Below, one piece after another: positions 48,425 to 58,305 of a DNA stretch of 64,000 nucleotides. The stretch comes from Telluribacter humicola (GTDB taxonomy: Bacteria; Bacteroidota; Bacteroidia; Cytophagales; Spirosomataceae), in the NCBI RefSeq assembly GCF_017355935.1, contig NZ_JAFIQT010000001.1, positions 310,001-374,000 of the forward strand. Direction: 5' to 3'. The notes beneath the pieces were generated by a model that did not search any database, was not told the DNA's origin, and saw only the letters and a list, made by a program, of their open reading frames with translations. Both the position numbers and the translations under genes were made by a program. The first letter of the stretch is position 1, and each line of letters opens with the position of its first letter.

Positions 48425-48793
48425 AGCTATTATCTGTTTTATAATTATTCTGAATAGATTCTGTTTCTATCGAACTACCCTACTAAATATAAAATAGACA
48501 TACCATTCCAGATATACGGAGATTTGATGACACTTTGTCTTATTATTCTCACAAATAGTTAACAGGACCTGACGATATGTCATGCTCTTACGTCATTTTT
48601 CACAGACTCATCTATGATGTAAGATATAGGAGCGCAAAGAGCAGTAACAGAGGGAGCAGTACTACTAATTTATTCTAGGAAGAAATGGATAAAAAAAGGG
48701 GGAGGTGTCGATGGGGAATTAATCCCTCAACCTAAGAGGTGGCTTAGTAGAGTATTAGCTACGTTTACAGGAAATAAACAGGTGGTGAGCTAA
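48425..48793. other. Intergenic stretch between hsp20 and rnc
   Basis: 369 bp without a gene. An imperfect inverted repeat CTTACGTCAT...ATGATGTAAG lies at 48587-48623, and AT-rich DNA upstream of the hsp20 start probably holds its promoter. Confidence 0.4.
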
Positions 48794-49555
48794 CTACTTA
48801 AGTTCAAGTTGCTCGCAGGCTTTTTCAGCAGCCGACTGTTCGGCTTTTTTCTTGGTATAGCCGTTACCTACTGCAAATGGCTCCTCATCTACCAGGAGTC
48901 GGGAGATAAACTCGCGGTGGTGGCGGTTACCACGTTCCTCAACAATCTCAAACCTCACCTCTTTTCCTTCACGTTGAGCCCATTCAATGACGAGGCTCTT
49001 GAAGTTAACGTTATTCTGAATGATGTTCTCGAGGTCGTAGTGAGCCAGAAGCTTCTTAACTATGAACTTGCGGGTGAAGTTGAAGCCCTTGTCCAGATAG
49101 ATAGCACCTACAAAAGCTTCCAGAGCATCGCCATACATAGAAGAGCGGGGCGACATACCCCGGCGATTGCCATCGTACTCGATCAGACGGTCCAGACCCA
49201 GCTTACGCGAAATCTGATTAAGCGTCTCACGGTTTACGATACGGGAGCGGATTTCAGTCAGAAAGCCTTCGTCTTTGTAGGGGTACTTGGTGAACAGAAA
49301 CTCCGCGACTACCATGCCCAATACCGAGTCCCCCAGGTACTCCAGACGTTCGTTAGACTCGCGAAAGCCCTGAATAGCTGTTTCTTTAGAAGCAGACGTA
49401 TGTCTGAAGGCAAGCTGGTAGACACTCAGGTTAGAAGGACGCTCGCCAATTATATGGGCGATAGCCTTCCTGAATTTCTTCTCTTCATCATCGTTAATGG
49501 TAGATTTGAAGAGTGAAATGATCGGTTGCAGGACTCGCTTCGCCAAAGGAAACAA
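48794..49555 (-). CDS. rnc: Ribonuclease III
   Basis: 253 residues. The RNase III signature ERLEYLGDSVLGMVVAEFL is complete near residues 88-106 with the second metal Glu in DALEAFVGAIYLDKG near 145-159, and the C-terminal dsRNA-binding domain (NGYTKKKAEQSAAEKACEQL) is present. It processes rRNA and cleaves structured RNA. Encoded 8 nt after fabF in the same direction. Confidence 0.95.
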   Translation of the reverse strand: MFPLAKRVLQPIISLFKSTINDDEEKKFRKAIAHIIGERPSNLSVYQLAFRHTSASKETAIQGFRESNERLEYLGDSVLGMVVAEFLFTKYPYKDEGFLTEIRSRIVNRETLNQISRKLGLDRLIEYDGNRRGMSPRSSMYGDALEAFVGAIYLDKGFNFTRKFIVKKLLAHYDLENIIQNNVNFKSLVIEWAQREGKEVRFEIVEERGNRHHREFISRLLVDEEPFAVGNGYTKKKAEQSAAEKACEQLELK

Positions 49556-49563
49556 TTAAAGGA

Positions 49564-50817
49564 TTAGTCTTCCAACTTCTTGAAGATGACAGACGCATTG
49601 TGGCCGCCAAACCCAAAGGTATTGCTGAGTGCTATATTAACGGTACGCTGTTGAGCCTTATTGAAAGTAAGGTTCAGACGAGGATTAATCTCTGGGTCGT
49701 CCGTAAAGTGGTTGATGGTAGGAGGTACCACCTGATCTTGTATAGCCAGGATACAAGCTGCTGCTTCGATAGCACCGGCTCCACCTAACAAGTGGCCGGT
49801 CATGGACTTGGTTGAGCTTATATTGAGGTTATAAGCAGCATCACCAAACATGCGCTCGATAGCTTTTATTTCCTGAGGGTCTCCAATGGGAGTAGAAGTA
49901 CCATGCGTATTGATGTAATCTACATCTTCAGGCTTGATACCTGCATCCGCGAGGGCATTCTTCATTACCATATAGGCACCATGTCCCTCGGGGTGGGGCG
50001 CTGTGATGTGATAGGCATCAGAGGTCATACCGGCACCGATCATCTCAGCGTAGATTTTTGCGCCACGGGCTTTAGCATGCTCGTACTCTTCCAGAATAAG
50101 GGCAGCACCACCTTCTCCCAGTACAAATCCATCACGATCCTTATCATAGGGACGTGAGGCTGTTTCGGGAGAGTCATTACGTTCAGAAAGCGCTTTCAGC
50201 GCGTTAAAACCGCCCACACCCGCGTTCGTAACGGCTGCTTCGGATCCACCGCTGATACATACATTCATCATACCCAGTCTGATGTAGTTATAGGCATCAA
50301 TGAGGGCATTGGTAGAAGACGCACAAGCTGAAACGGTAATAAAGGTAGGCCCACGGAAGCCGTAGCGGATCGAGATTACACCGGAAGCACTATCTGCGAT
50401 CATTTTGGGGATAAAGAAAGGGTTGAAACGTGGGTTTCGGCCGCCTTCGCTGAAGTTTATCACTTCATCTTCGAAGGTTTTCAGTCCACCAATACCCGAG
50501 CCCCATATAACACCTGCTTTATCCAGATCCAGTTTTTCCAGATCAAAGCCGGCATCTTTCATCGCCTCATCGGCGGCAATAACTGCGTATTGGGTGAAGG
50601 GGTCCATTTTACGAGCCTCCTGCCGGGGAATGTAGTCATTCAGATCAAGTCCCTTTACCTCACAGGCAAAGCGGGTCCTAAACTTTTCGGCATCGAACCG
50701 GGTAATAGGTGCTGCGCCACTGACGCCGGCAACCAGATTCTTCCAAAAAGTCTGAACATCATTTCCTACTGGCGTAAGTGCGCCTAATCCGGTAACTACA
50801 ACTCGCTTGAAACTCAT
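49564..50817 (-). CDS. fabF: 3-oxoacyl-ACP synthase II (KASII)
   Basis: 417 residues. Catalytic Cys in SACASSTNALIDAYN, His in NTHGTSTPIGDPQE and the conserved KSMTGHLLGGAG give the complete KAS II triad. It elongates fatty acids. It lies between acpP and rnc in one operon, a common arrangement. Confidence 0.96.
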   Translation of the reverse strand: MSFKRVVVTGLGALTPVGNDVQTFWKNLVAGVSGAAPITRFDAEKFRTRFACEVKGLDLNDYIPRQEARKMDPFTQYAVIAADEAMKDAGFDLEKLDLDKAGVIWGSGIGGLKTFEDEVINFSEGGRNPRFNPFFIPKMIADSASGVISIRYGFRGPTFITVSACASSTNALIDAYNYIRLGMMNVCISGGSEAAVTNAGVGGFNALKALSERNDSPETASRPYDKDRDGFVLGEGGAALILEEYEHAKARGAKIYAEMIGAGMTSDAYHITAPHPEGHGAYMVMKNALADAGIKPEDVDYINTHGTSTPIGDPQEIKAIERMFGDAAYNLNISSTKSMTGHLLGGAGAIEAAACILAIQDQVVPPTINHFTDDPEINPRLNLTFNKAQQRTVNIALSNTFGFGGHNASVIFKKLED

Positions 50818-50863
50818 AAAATGGACAAAATGGGGAAGATAATACGATTAGTATAAGCTTGAG

Positions 50864-51100
50864 TTACTTCACGTTTTCTTCCAGATAGGTAATAGCCTGA
50901 CCTACCGTACCGATATTTTCGGCTTGGTCGTCAGGAATAGAGATGTTGAATTCTTTCTCAAATTCCATGATCAACTCAACGGTATCCAGAGAGTCTGCTC
51001 CTAAGTCGTTTGTGAAGCTGGCCTCGGGCGTTACCTCCGACTCTTCTACGCCGAGTTTCTCGACGATAATCTGCTTAACTCTTTCTGCGATTTCTGACAT
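50864..51100 (-). CDS. acpP: Acyl carrier protein
   Basis: 78 residues; the phosphopantetheine site [19 protein letters not shown] includes the DSL motif with Ser at residue 37. Very acidic as expected. First gene of the acpP-fabF-rnc operon. Confidence 0.97.
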   Translation of the reverse strand: MSEIAERVKQIIVEKLGVEESEVTPEASFTNDLGADSLDTVELIMEFEKEFNISIPDDQAENIGTVGQAITYLEENVK

Positions 51101-51331
51101 TTTGTAAACGCTTTTTGGTTAAAAACGCCACAAAGAAAGATATTTCAAATCACTTTGTCAAACAATTTTTAATACACAGGGGTAGCTATCCTGGCAGCCT
51201 ATACAAAAAAAATAGCAGTATATCAGTTGCTTACAAAATAATGATTGGCTCTAAAAGTAGATTTGATTCAGAACAACTCAGAGAACCTTACCTTTGGAAA
51301 AATTTTTAATTATTACCGAATTCAGAAGCCT

Positions 51332-52147
51332 ATGCTGCGTATTACGAAACTTCAACATACCGATTCTACCAACTTTTTCCTGATGGCAGGTCCCTGCGCC
51401 GTAGAGGGGCGGGATATGGCTCTGCGTATTGCTGAACAAATCGTAGCTATAACGGACCGGCTGAAGATACCTTATATATTTAAGGGGTCTTACCGAAAGG
51501 CCAACCGTACCAAGGTGGATTCTTTTACAGGGATTGGGGACGAAAAAGCACTCAGTATACTCAAAGAAGTAAGCGATACCTTCGGGGTACCTACCGTTAC
51601 CGATATCCATGAAGCACACGAAGCCGCCATGGCTGCCGAGTATGTGGATGTACTACAGATTCCAGCCTTCCTGTGCCGCCAGACCGACTTGCTGATAGCT
51701 GCCGCCCAGACGGGAAAGGTGGTAAATGTGAAGAAAGGGCAGTTTTTGTCGGGGGCTTCTATGAAATTCGCGGTAGAGAAAATAGGAGCTACTAACTCCG
51801 AGGCTCAGGTGATACTCACCGATAGAGGCAACATGTTCGGCTACGGTGACCTGGTTGTAGACTACCGCAACCTGCCCGAGATGCAATCATTCGGTGTACC
51901 GGTGGTGATGGATTGTACCCACTCGCTGCAACAACCTAACCAGAGCAGCGGCGTAACGGGTGGTAAGCCTAAACTCATCGAAACTATTGCCAAAGCGGCC
52001 ATTGCCGTAGGAGCCGATGGGCTATTTATGGAGACGCACTATAATCCATCCGAAGCCAAATCAGACGCGGCCAACATGCTCCCGCTGGATCAACTGGAAG
52101 ATCTGCTGGAGCGGCTGCTGCGCGTAAGGGAAGCGGTACTATCCTAG
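51332..52147 (+). CDS. kdsA: 3-deoxy-8-phosphooctulonate (KDO-8P) synthase
   Basis: I choose the ATG at 51332 (271 residues, MLRITKLQHTD), since the longer frame begins with a TTG far upstream. MAGPCAVEGRD, FKGSYRKANRTKVDSFTG, QIPAFLCRQTDLLIAAA and GLFMETHYNPSEAKSDAANM are standard KdsA motifs. It makes KDO-8-phosphate for lipopolysaccharide. Confident. Confidence 0.95.
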   Translation: MLRITKLQHTDSTNFFLMAGPCAVEGRDMALRIAEQIVAITDRLKIPYIFKGSYRKANRTKVDSFTGIGDEKALSILKEVSDTFGVPTVTDIHEAHEAAMAAEYVDVLQIPAFLCRQTDLLIAAAQTGKVVNVKKGQFLSGASMKFAVEKIGATNSEAQVILTDRGNMFGYGDLVVDYRNLPEMQSFGVPVVMDCTHSLQQPNQSSGVTGGKPKLIETIAKAAIAVGADGLFMETHYNPSEAKSDAANMLPLDQLEDLLERLLRVREAVLS

Positions 52148-52236
52148 ACGTTACAATCTGATTGGAGGGAGCCCGGAAGGCTCCTTCACTTTTGATACCA
52201 ATAGTCCCATATCCACAACTACTGAGTAGCTTATCT

Positions 52237-52908
52237 ATGAAGTTATTTTTCAAATTCTTTTTCTTACTTCTAATTTTCCTACACGGAGCCTTTGGTGTAC
52301 GTGCACAATATGCTACAGATACGGCTAGCACCACTGTTCGGCCCCGTGAATTTGTTATTCCGGCTGCTTTGATGACATCAGGGCTGATCGTACAGGGCAA
52401 TATCAGCCGACAGCTGCAGCGTCAGATCATAAACAGGTACCCAAGCTACGCTACCAGAGCAGACGACTTTCTGGCGGTGACGCCGGCAGCGTTTAGCCTG
52501 GGACTGGGAGCGGCAGGAGTTAAAGGAAAGCATCCTTTTGGCGAGCAGATTATACTGGCCATAGTGTCAGGAGTACTGGCACAGGGTATCACTACTACTT
52601 TTAAGGTACTATCTAAGTACCCCCGGCCCGATAAGGATGGATTTGATTCCTTTGCTTCCGGGCATACTACGGCAGCTTTTACCGGGGCCACGCTGCTGCA
52701 CCAGGAGTATGGCCACCGGAGCGTGTGGTACAGTGTAGGAGGATACGGAGTGGCTACATCTGTCGCAACACTTCGCATGCTTAATAACCGTCACTGGCTG
52801 TCGGATGTACTGTTTGGAGCCGGAGTAGGGATAGGTACTACCAAAGCCATGTACTTGCTATATCCGGCAGTGAAGAGAAAGGTGCTTGAAAAGAGGCGGA
52901 AAAGATAG
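52237..52908 (+). CDS. PAP2-family phosphatase, exported
   Basis: ATG at 52237 (223 residues, signal peptide ending near HGAFGVRAQ); an ATG-less extension to 52162 is unlikely. The phosphatase motifs KYPRPDKDG, SFASGHTTAAF (SGH) and LRMLNNRHWLSDVLFG (R..H..D) are complete. Hydrolyses a lipid phosphate, e.g. phosphatidic acid or undecaprenyl pyrophosphate, on the periplasmic side. Confidence 0.85.
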   Translation: MKLFFKFFFLLLIFLHGAFGVRAQYATDTASTTVRPREFVIPAALMTSGLIVQGNISRQLQRQIINRYPSYATRADDFLAVTPAAFSLGLGAAGVKGKHPFGEQIILAIVSGVLAQGITTTFKVLSKYPRPDKDGFDSFASGHTTAAFTGATLLHQEYGHRSVWYSVGGYGVATSVATLRMLNNRHWLSDVLFGAGVGIGTTKAMYLLYPAVKRKVLEKRRKR

Positions 52909-52946
52909 TAGCTTGAAACTTCATTATCTAAATTATACCTCTGCCC

Positions 52947-53294
52947 ATGAAACCTTCCGGAATCAGAACTGTCATCTACGCCGCGCCGGACCTAGACAGT
53001 GCCCGCGACTGGTACGCCCGCGCCTTTGAGCAGGAGCCTTACTTCAACGAGCCCTTTTATGTAGGCTTTGACATCAATCACTTTGAGCTGGGGCTGGACC
53101 CCAACATACCCTTTCAGGAAGGAAGCACCGTGGCCTACTGGGAGGTGGCAGATATCAGGGCTGATTTTGCCAAACTACTGGAAATTGGAGCCACCGCTTT
53201 CGACGAACCTCACGATGTAGGTGGCGGCATCATAGTAGGTACGATCATTGACCCGTTTGGGAATAAAATAGGTCTGATCCAGATGCCCGGATGA
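52947..53294 (+). CDS. VOC (glyoxalase-like) superfamily protein
   Basis: 115 residues with the VOC pattern TVIYAAPDLDSARDWYARAF, then AYWEVADIRADFAKLLEIGA and TIIDPFGNKIGLIQ. Metal ligands of a true glyoxalase are not all visible. Overlaps tag by 4 nt (ATGA), so both are made together. Substrate unknown. Confidence 0.82.
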   Translation: MKPSGIRTVIYAAPDLDSARDWYARAFEQEPYFNEPFYVGFDINHFELGLDPNIPFQEGSTVAYWEVADIRADFAKLLEIGATAFDEPHDVGGGIIVGTIIDPFGNKIGLIQMPG

Positions 53295-53854
53295 GCTACT
53301 GCCACTATATCAATCATAACGCATCGGATAGTGCCGATTACCTCCTGCACAAGCACTATCACGATCAGCAATACGGCTTCCCGATTGAGGATGACGATGA
53401 GTTGTTTGGGAGGCTGCTGTTAGAAATCAACCAGGCAGGCCTGAGTTGGACGCTTATGCTGCGGAAGCAGGAGGGATTTCGCAGGGCTTACAGTAATTTC
53501 AGAATACATGAAGTGGCTGCGTATGGTGAAGAGGATGTCGCCCGTCTACTGGCTGATCCGGGTGTAATTCGTAATCGCCTGAAGGTACAGGCGGCTATTC
53601 ATAATGCCCGTGTTATCCAGGATATGCAGCAGGAGCACGGTTCGTTCAAAGCCTGGCTGGATCACCACCACCCGGCTACGAAGGAGCAGTGGATCAAGCT
53701 ATTCAAAAAGAAGTTTCGGTTTGTAGGTGGAGAAATTGTCAATGAATTTCTGATGAGTACAGGATACTTGCCCGGCGCACATAGCGCCGACTGCCCCGTA
53801 TACCATGAAGTACTAGCTACCAAGCCCCGCTGGCGTGCATGTGTAGAATCATAA
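53291..53854 (+). CDS. tag: DNA-3-methyladenine glycosylase I
   Basis: 187 residues. YHDQQYGFPIEDDDELFGRL, INQAGLSWTLMLRKQEGFRR with the catalytic Glu, and FRFVGGEIVNEFLMSTGYL match Tag; the zinc cysteines (CHY near residue 4, CPVYHE near the end) are present. It excises alkylated adenine from DNA. Confidence 0.93.
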   Translation: MSYCHYINHNASDSADYLLHKHYHDQQYGFPIEDDDELFGRLLLEINQAGLSWTLMLRKQEGFRRAYSNFRIHEVAAYGEEDVARLLADPGVIRNRLKVQAAIHNARVIQDMQQEHGSFKAWLDHHHPATKEQWIKLFKKKFRFVGGEIVNEFLMSTGYLPGAHSADCPVYHEVLATKPRWRACVES

Positions 53855-53897
53855 AAAGATTGGGCTCATGCACAAAGTACATGAGCCCAATCTTTTT
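53853..53897. terminator. Bidirectional intrinsic terminator
   Basis: An 18-bp perfect stem (53853-53870 with 53880-53897), 9-nt loop, T-runs on both strands, between tag and the PfkB kinase gene. Confidence 0.86.
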
Positions 53898-53938
53898 AAA
53901 TATTAAGAAGCTAACTACTAAAAGCTAATACCTAATAG

Positions 53939-54856
53939 CTATCTGATCTCAAAACTAGCTAGATTTACAAACTCAAGTACTCGGTTATTTACATCCTGCT
54001 CGGTCAGATTGACGATACGCTCGGTACCGAATTTCTCTACGCAGAATGACGCCATGGCCGAACCGTAAATGATAGCCCGCTTCATATTATCAAAGGAGAT
54101 GTCGTCGGTGCTGGCCAGGTACCCAATAAATCCACCCGCGAAAGTATCACCGGCTCCGGTAGGGTCGAATACTTCTTCCAGAGGCAGAGCGGGAGCAAAG
54201 AAGATACGGTCGCCCTGGAAAAGCAGAGCACCGTGCTCACCCTTCTTGATGATGAGTGTCTTTGGGCCCATCTCCATGATCTTGGCGGCTGCTTTACGGA
54301 GTGAGTATTCTTTTGAAAGCAGACGAGCTTCCTCGTCATTAATCGTAAGTACATCTACCATACCCAGTACCTGAATCAGATCATCCCACGCTACATCCAT
54401 CCAGAAGTTCATAGTATCCAGCATGATGAGCTTGGGGCGCTTGTTCAGGCGCTCTATCACCATACGCTGAATGGCCGGAGCCGTATTGCCCAGCATCAGG
54501 TACTCACAGTTCTGATAAGCTTCGGGAATAGCAGGGTCAAAATGCTCCATTACGTTTAGCTGAATATCCATGGTATCCCGGGTATTCATATCGGTATGGT
54601 ACTTGCCCGACCAGAAGAATGTCTTCTCATCCTGCTTAATCTGTAGCCCTTCGGTACTGACACCATGTGTCTGCAACAGGTCTATCATATCCTGAGGGAA
54701 GTCGCCTCCCACTACAGCTACCAGGTTGTTTTCCTTGGTGAAGTACGAAGCCGCCAGTGTGATATAAGTGGCAGCTCCTCCAATTATTTTGTCAGTTTTT
54801 CCAAATGGTGTTTCAAGGGCATCAAACGCCACGGATCCTACGGTAAGAAGACTCAT
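53939..54856 (-). CDS. PfkB-family carbohydrate kinase
   Basis: 305 residues. An N-terminal TVGSVAFDALETPFG/GGAATYITLAASYF opening and the C-terminal PfkB signature DPTGAGDTFAGGFIGYL (catalytic Asp). Members phosphorylate sugars or nucleosides such as ribose or adenosine; which one is not visible here. Confidence 0.85.
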   Translation of the reverse strand: MSLLTVGSVAFDALETPFGKTDKIIGGAATYITLAASYFTKENNLVAVVGGDFPQDMIDLLQTHGVSTEGLQIKQDEKTFFWSGKYHTDMNTRDTMDIQLNVMEHFDPAIPEAYQNCEYLMLGNTAPAIQRMVIERLNKRPKLIMLDTMNFWMDVAWDDLIQVLGMVDVLTINDEEARLLSKEYSLRKAAAKIMEMGPKTLIIKKGEHGALLFQGDRIFFAPALPLEEVFDPTGAGDTFAGGFIGYLASTDDISFDNMKRAIIYGSAMASFCVEKFGTERIVNLTEQDVNNRVLEFVNLASFEIR

Positions 54857-54899
54857 TGTATATTTTTAAAATTAGAATAGTAACTAAGATTAGTACAGA

Positions 54900-56084
54900 C
54901 TAGATGATCGGATGACGGCTAAATTCTTTGGTACGGTCAAACAGGTAGCGGTAGGTTAGATGTGTTTTATGCGGTACTCCTCCGAGCATCTTCGCAAAGT
55001 TGATCATCTTAGGATTAAAGTCACCGATCCAGTTCAGCTCAAGGTCTTTGTACTGGTAGTCGGTGTTCCAGGCTATTTTGGAATATGCCAGCGCAATGGC
55101 CGACTCAATCCCCTTCCTCTGAAATTCCGGTACCACGCCAAAAATCACCCCAAACGCTTTATGGTTAGTCTTCATCAGCTTGTGGTACATAAACTTGAGC
55201 TTCCCGATCCAGTCGAGCTTCCCATTGACATGCTTGAAGATCTGGTTCAGCTCCGGCAGCATGATAAAGAAAGCTACAGGCTCATCCTCGTAGTACCCAA
55301 ACCACATCAGGTCCTCTTCCAGGATGGGCTTCATCCGGTTGATCAACTGCCGCGATTTTTCAGGAGTCATCTCCCCAACGCCCAGGTGCTTTGCCCAGGC
55401 TTTATTATAGATAGTCCTGAAGTCCTCCGCGTACTTGGCCAGATCATTTTTCCTGATATGTCTGAAGTCGTAGCCGGGGGTATTGAATATTTTTTCAGCG
55501 CGGGCAAATACGGCCGGATGCAACAGCGGACGAACCCGGTTCTCCTCCATCGGTAAGTAATAGGTATACTGCTCAAAGTAGGTCTGAAAGCCGTAGTCTT
55601 CAAAGAACGAGCGGTAGTAAGGCATATGATACCCCATGCCGTAGGTAGGTTCCTTGTCGTAACCATCAACGAGAAGCCCCCAGTGGCGGTCACGCTCACC
55701 GAAGTTGATAGGTCCGTCCATGGCTTCCATTCCCCGTTCGGCCAGCCACTTGCGGCATGTTTCAAACAGCAGGTACGCTACGTCGCGGTTATTGGCGCAT
55801 TCAAAAAAGCCCATACCACCCGTAGGCTGATCGTTACCTTTTTCGGCCAGCTTGCGATTGTAAAAAGCTGCTACGCGCCCGACGGTCTGGCCACTGCCGT
55901 CTACCGCCAGCCAGCGTGCCGCCTCTCCGTCCTGAAATAACTTATTTTTATTAGGTTCAAAAACCTCTTCAATGTCTTTGTCAAGCGGACGTATCCAGTA
56001 GGGATTGTTGCGGTAAATCCGGACGGGGAGCTGGAGAAACTCACTGCGCAGGTAAGCATCATTTCCTACTTCTACTATTTCCAT
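54900..56084 (-). CDS. GNAT-fold protein of unknown function
   Basis: 394 residues. Two GNAT-like halves: WLAVDGSGQTVGRVAAFYNR with DGPINFGERDRHWGLLVDG, and GVIFGVVPEFQRKGIESAIALAY (acetyl-CoA loop Q-R-K-G-x-x). Widespread in Bacteroidota, without a known substrate as far as I recall. Confidence 0.68.
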   Translation of the reverse strand: MEIVEVGNDAYLRSEFLQLPVRIYRNNPYWIRPLDKDIEEVFEPNKNKLFQDGEAARWLAVDGSGQTVGRVAAFYNRKLAEKGNDQPTGGMGFFECANNRDVAYLLFETCRKWLAERGMEAMDGPINFGERDRHWGLLVDGYDKEPTYGMGYHMPYYRSFFEDYGFQTYFEQYTYYLPMEENRVRPLLHPAVFARAEKIFNTPGYDFRHIRKNDLAKYAEDFRTIYNKAWAKHLGVGEMTPEKSRQLINRMKPILEEDLMWFGYYEDEPVAFFIMLPELNQIFKHVNGKLDWIGKLKFMYHKLMKTNHKAFGVIFGVVPEFQRKGIESAIALAYSKIAWNTDYQYKDLELNWIGDFNPKMINFAKMLGGVPHKTHLTYRYLFDRTKEFSRHPII

Positions 56085-56225
56085 AGTGGTATATACAGGC
56101 CAGGACGGGTGTCCGATAGCGGTTCGTTTTCAGAATAATAGGTGCGAATATAGCGAAAACTGCCGAATAGGGCGGCAGGTCGCTGGGTTAGCCACTATTT
56201 TTAGAGGTCAATCCTAACAAATGAT

Positions 56226-56233
56226 TAGTTTTG
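56226..56233 (+). promoter_or_regulatory. Bacteroidota-type promoter -7 box (TAGTTTTG)
   Basis: A TAnnTTTG box 27 nt upstream of cysS, with a TTTTTAG about 26 nt before it, near the -33 position. Confidence 0.58.
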
Positions 56234-56259
56234 CAAAATAGAACCAGTTAGAACTACGC

Positions 56260-57753
56260 ATGAGTGAACAGCCTCTGAAGCTATATAATACGCTTACCCG
56301 TCAGAAAGAACTTTTCGAACCCCTGTCTCCTCCTTATGTTGGGATGTATGTCTGCGGACCCACCGTATATAATAATGTACACCTGGGCAACGTCCGCACC
56401 TTCCTGACCTTTGACACCCTATTCAGGTACCTTACCCATATAGGCTATAAAGTACGCTACGTCCGTAACATTACCGACGTGGGGCACCTGGTGGGTGATG
56501 GCGACGAAGGCGAAGATAAAATAGGCCGGATGGCCAAGCTGGAAAAGGTAGAGCCCATGGAGATCGTGCAGCGCTATACTAATGATTTCCATCAGGTAAC
56601 GGCTACCTTCAACCTACTACCACCCAGCATTGAACCTACCGCAACCGGGCACCTCATCGAGCAGATCGAAGCGGTTAAAAAACTAATTGATTCCGGGTTG
56701 GCTTACGAGTCAAACGGATCGGTGTACTTTGATATCTTGAAGTACAACGAGGCCGGGAACAGCTACGGCAAGCTCTCGGGCCGGGTACTCGAAGACCTGC
56801 TCAACGAAACGCGCGAGCTGGACGGACAGGCAGAAAAGCGCAATCCCCTCGACTTTGCGATCTGGAAGAATGCTTCACCCGAGCATATCATGCAGTGGAA
56901 CTCTCCCTGGGGACGCGGCTTTCCGGGCTGGCACCTCGAGTGTACCTGTATGAGTACTAAGTACCTGGGCAGCCAGTTTGATATACATGGGGGCGGTATG
57001 GACCTCAAATTCCCTCACCACGAGTGTGAGATTGCGCAGGGTACCGGCCTGACCGGCCACGATCCCGTGCGCTACTGGATGCACTCTAATATGCTGACCG
57101 TAAACGGGCAGAAAATGTCCAAGTCTCTGGGCAACTCATTCCTGCCGCACGAACTGTTTACGGGAAGTCATCCGTTGCTGGCGCAGGCTTTTAGCCCCAT
57201 GACGGTACGTTTCTTCATGCTGCAGAGTCAGTACCGGAGTACATTGGACTTTTCGAACGATGCGCTCAAAGCAGCTCAGAAAGGCTATAAAAGACTGGTG
57301 AATGGCTACCGGGTACTCAAGCTTCAGGAATTTGGAGAAGAGGAAGGCGTAGCTATTGACGAAAAGAAGAAAGCTGATGTAGAGAGCTCCATCCGTGGCT
57401 TCTACGAAGCTATGAATGATGATATCAATACGGCTGTGGCTATTGCTCACCTGTTCAATCTGCTCAAGTATGCCAACATGCTTTACCTCAACCAGCTGAA
57501 GTCAGCGGCTTTGGGGAGAGAGACCTTTGATCTGCTGAAAGAGAAGTTTGTGGTTTTCTTCGAAGATGTACTGGGTCTGCAGGAAGAGAGGACGGCCGGC
57601 GATGCTGTCCTGACCGGGATGTTGAGTCTGTACCGTGAGTACAAAGCCGCTCAGGAATACGAAAAAGTGGATGAGATTCGTACTTATTTTAAAAACCAGG
57701 GCCTTGTGATCCGCGATATGAAGCACCGCATCGACTGGGCTTACGAAGAATAA
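56260..57753 (+). CDS. cysS: Cysteinyl-tRNA synthetase
   Basis: 497 residues. HIGH-type motif PTVYNNVHLGNVRTF, the zinc/Cys region WHLECTCMSTKYLG, KMSKS motif NGQKMSKSLGNS. Class I enzyme that charges tRNA-Cys. It heads a run of plus-strand genes (DUF192, M28, lipoprotein). Confidence 0.96.
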   Translation: MSEQPLKLYNTLTRQKELFEPLSPPYVGMYVCGPTVYNNVHLGNVRTFLTFDTLFRYLTHIGYKVRYVRNITDVGHLVGDGDEGEDKIGRMAKLEKVEPMEIVQRYTNDFHQVTATFNLLPPSIEPTATGHLIEQIEAVKKLIDSGLAYESNGSVYFDILKYNEAGNSYGKLSGRVLEDLLNETRELDGQAEKRNPLDFAIWKNASPEHIMQWNSPWGRGFPGWHLECTCMSTKYLGSQFDIHGGGMDLKFPHHECEIAQGTGLTGHDPVRYWMHSNMLTVNGQKMSKSLGNSFLPHELFTGSHPLLAQAFSPMTVRFFMLQSQYRSTLDFSNDALKAAQKGYKRLVNGYRVLKLQEFGEEEGVAIDEKKKADVESSIRGFYEAMNDDINTAVAIAHLFNLLKYANMLYLNQLKSAALGRETFDLLKEKFVVFFEDVLGLQEERTAGDAVLTGMLSLYREYKAAQEYEKVDEIRTYFKNQGLVIRDMKHRIDWAYEE

Positions 57754-57763
57754 TTACACTGCT

Positions 57764-58297
57764 ATGCGTCGTAACCGCCAATCCCTCTTTGCACTGATCC
57801 TGCTGGGCATTTTTGTCCTGGCCGGTATCGGATATGTAGTTGTACCATTCCTTAACGACAGGAAGTCCGGAGCTGAGACGTCTGCTAGTAGCGGCACGGC
57901 TGATACCGGAAGTAGTACACCTGTCTTCACCAAAGAGGGAGAAGTTGTTTTTATGAGTGGTGGAGCAGCCATAAAGAAAATAGATGTAGAGATTGCGGAC
58001 AATGAGGCCGATCGGGCCAAAGGGCTGATGTACCGCTCGTACATGCCTGATTCGGTAGGGATGTTATTTATCTTTGAGCAATCAGAGCCGCAGTCGTTCT
58101 GGATGAAAAATACTATTCTTCCCCTGGATATTCTCTACGTCAACGAAAACAAAGAAATAGTTTATATTCATAAGAATACAACTCCCTACTCCGAACAAGG
58201 CCTGCCTTCGTACGATAATGCGCAGTATGTGGTAGAGGTTAATGGTGGCTTCACCGACCGCTACGGTATCAAAGTAGGCGATTCCATTACTTTCTAA
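57764..58297 (+). CDS. DUF192-domain protein, membrane anchored
   Basis: 177 residues. A membrane anchor (ALILLGIFVLAGIGYVVVPF) then the DUF192 domain with DRAKGLMYRSYMPDSVGM, QSFWMKNTILPLDILY and VVEVNGGFTDRYGIKVGD. Function of the family unknown. Follows cysS by 10 nt. Confidence 0.82.
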   Translation: MRRNRQSLFALILLGIFVLAGIGYVVVPFLNDRKSGAETSASSGTADTGSSTPVFTKEGEVVFMSGGAAIKKIDVEIADNEADRAKGLMYRSYMPDSVGMLFIFEQSEPQSFWMKNTILPLDILYVNENKEIVYIHKNTTPYSEQGLPSYDNAQYVVEVNGGFTDRYGIKVGDSITF

Positions 58298-58305
58298 GAA
58301 GTTAT

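Noticed and set aside
51245-51331. N-terminal extension of kdsA
   Set aside because: The extra residues start at a TTG and do not resemble KdsA; the ATG at 51332 gives the usual length.
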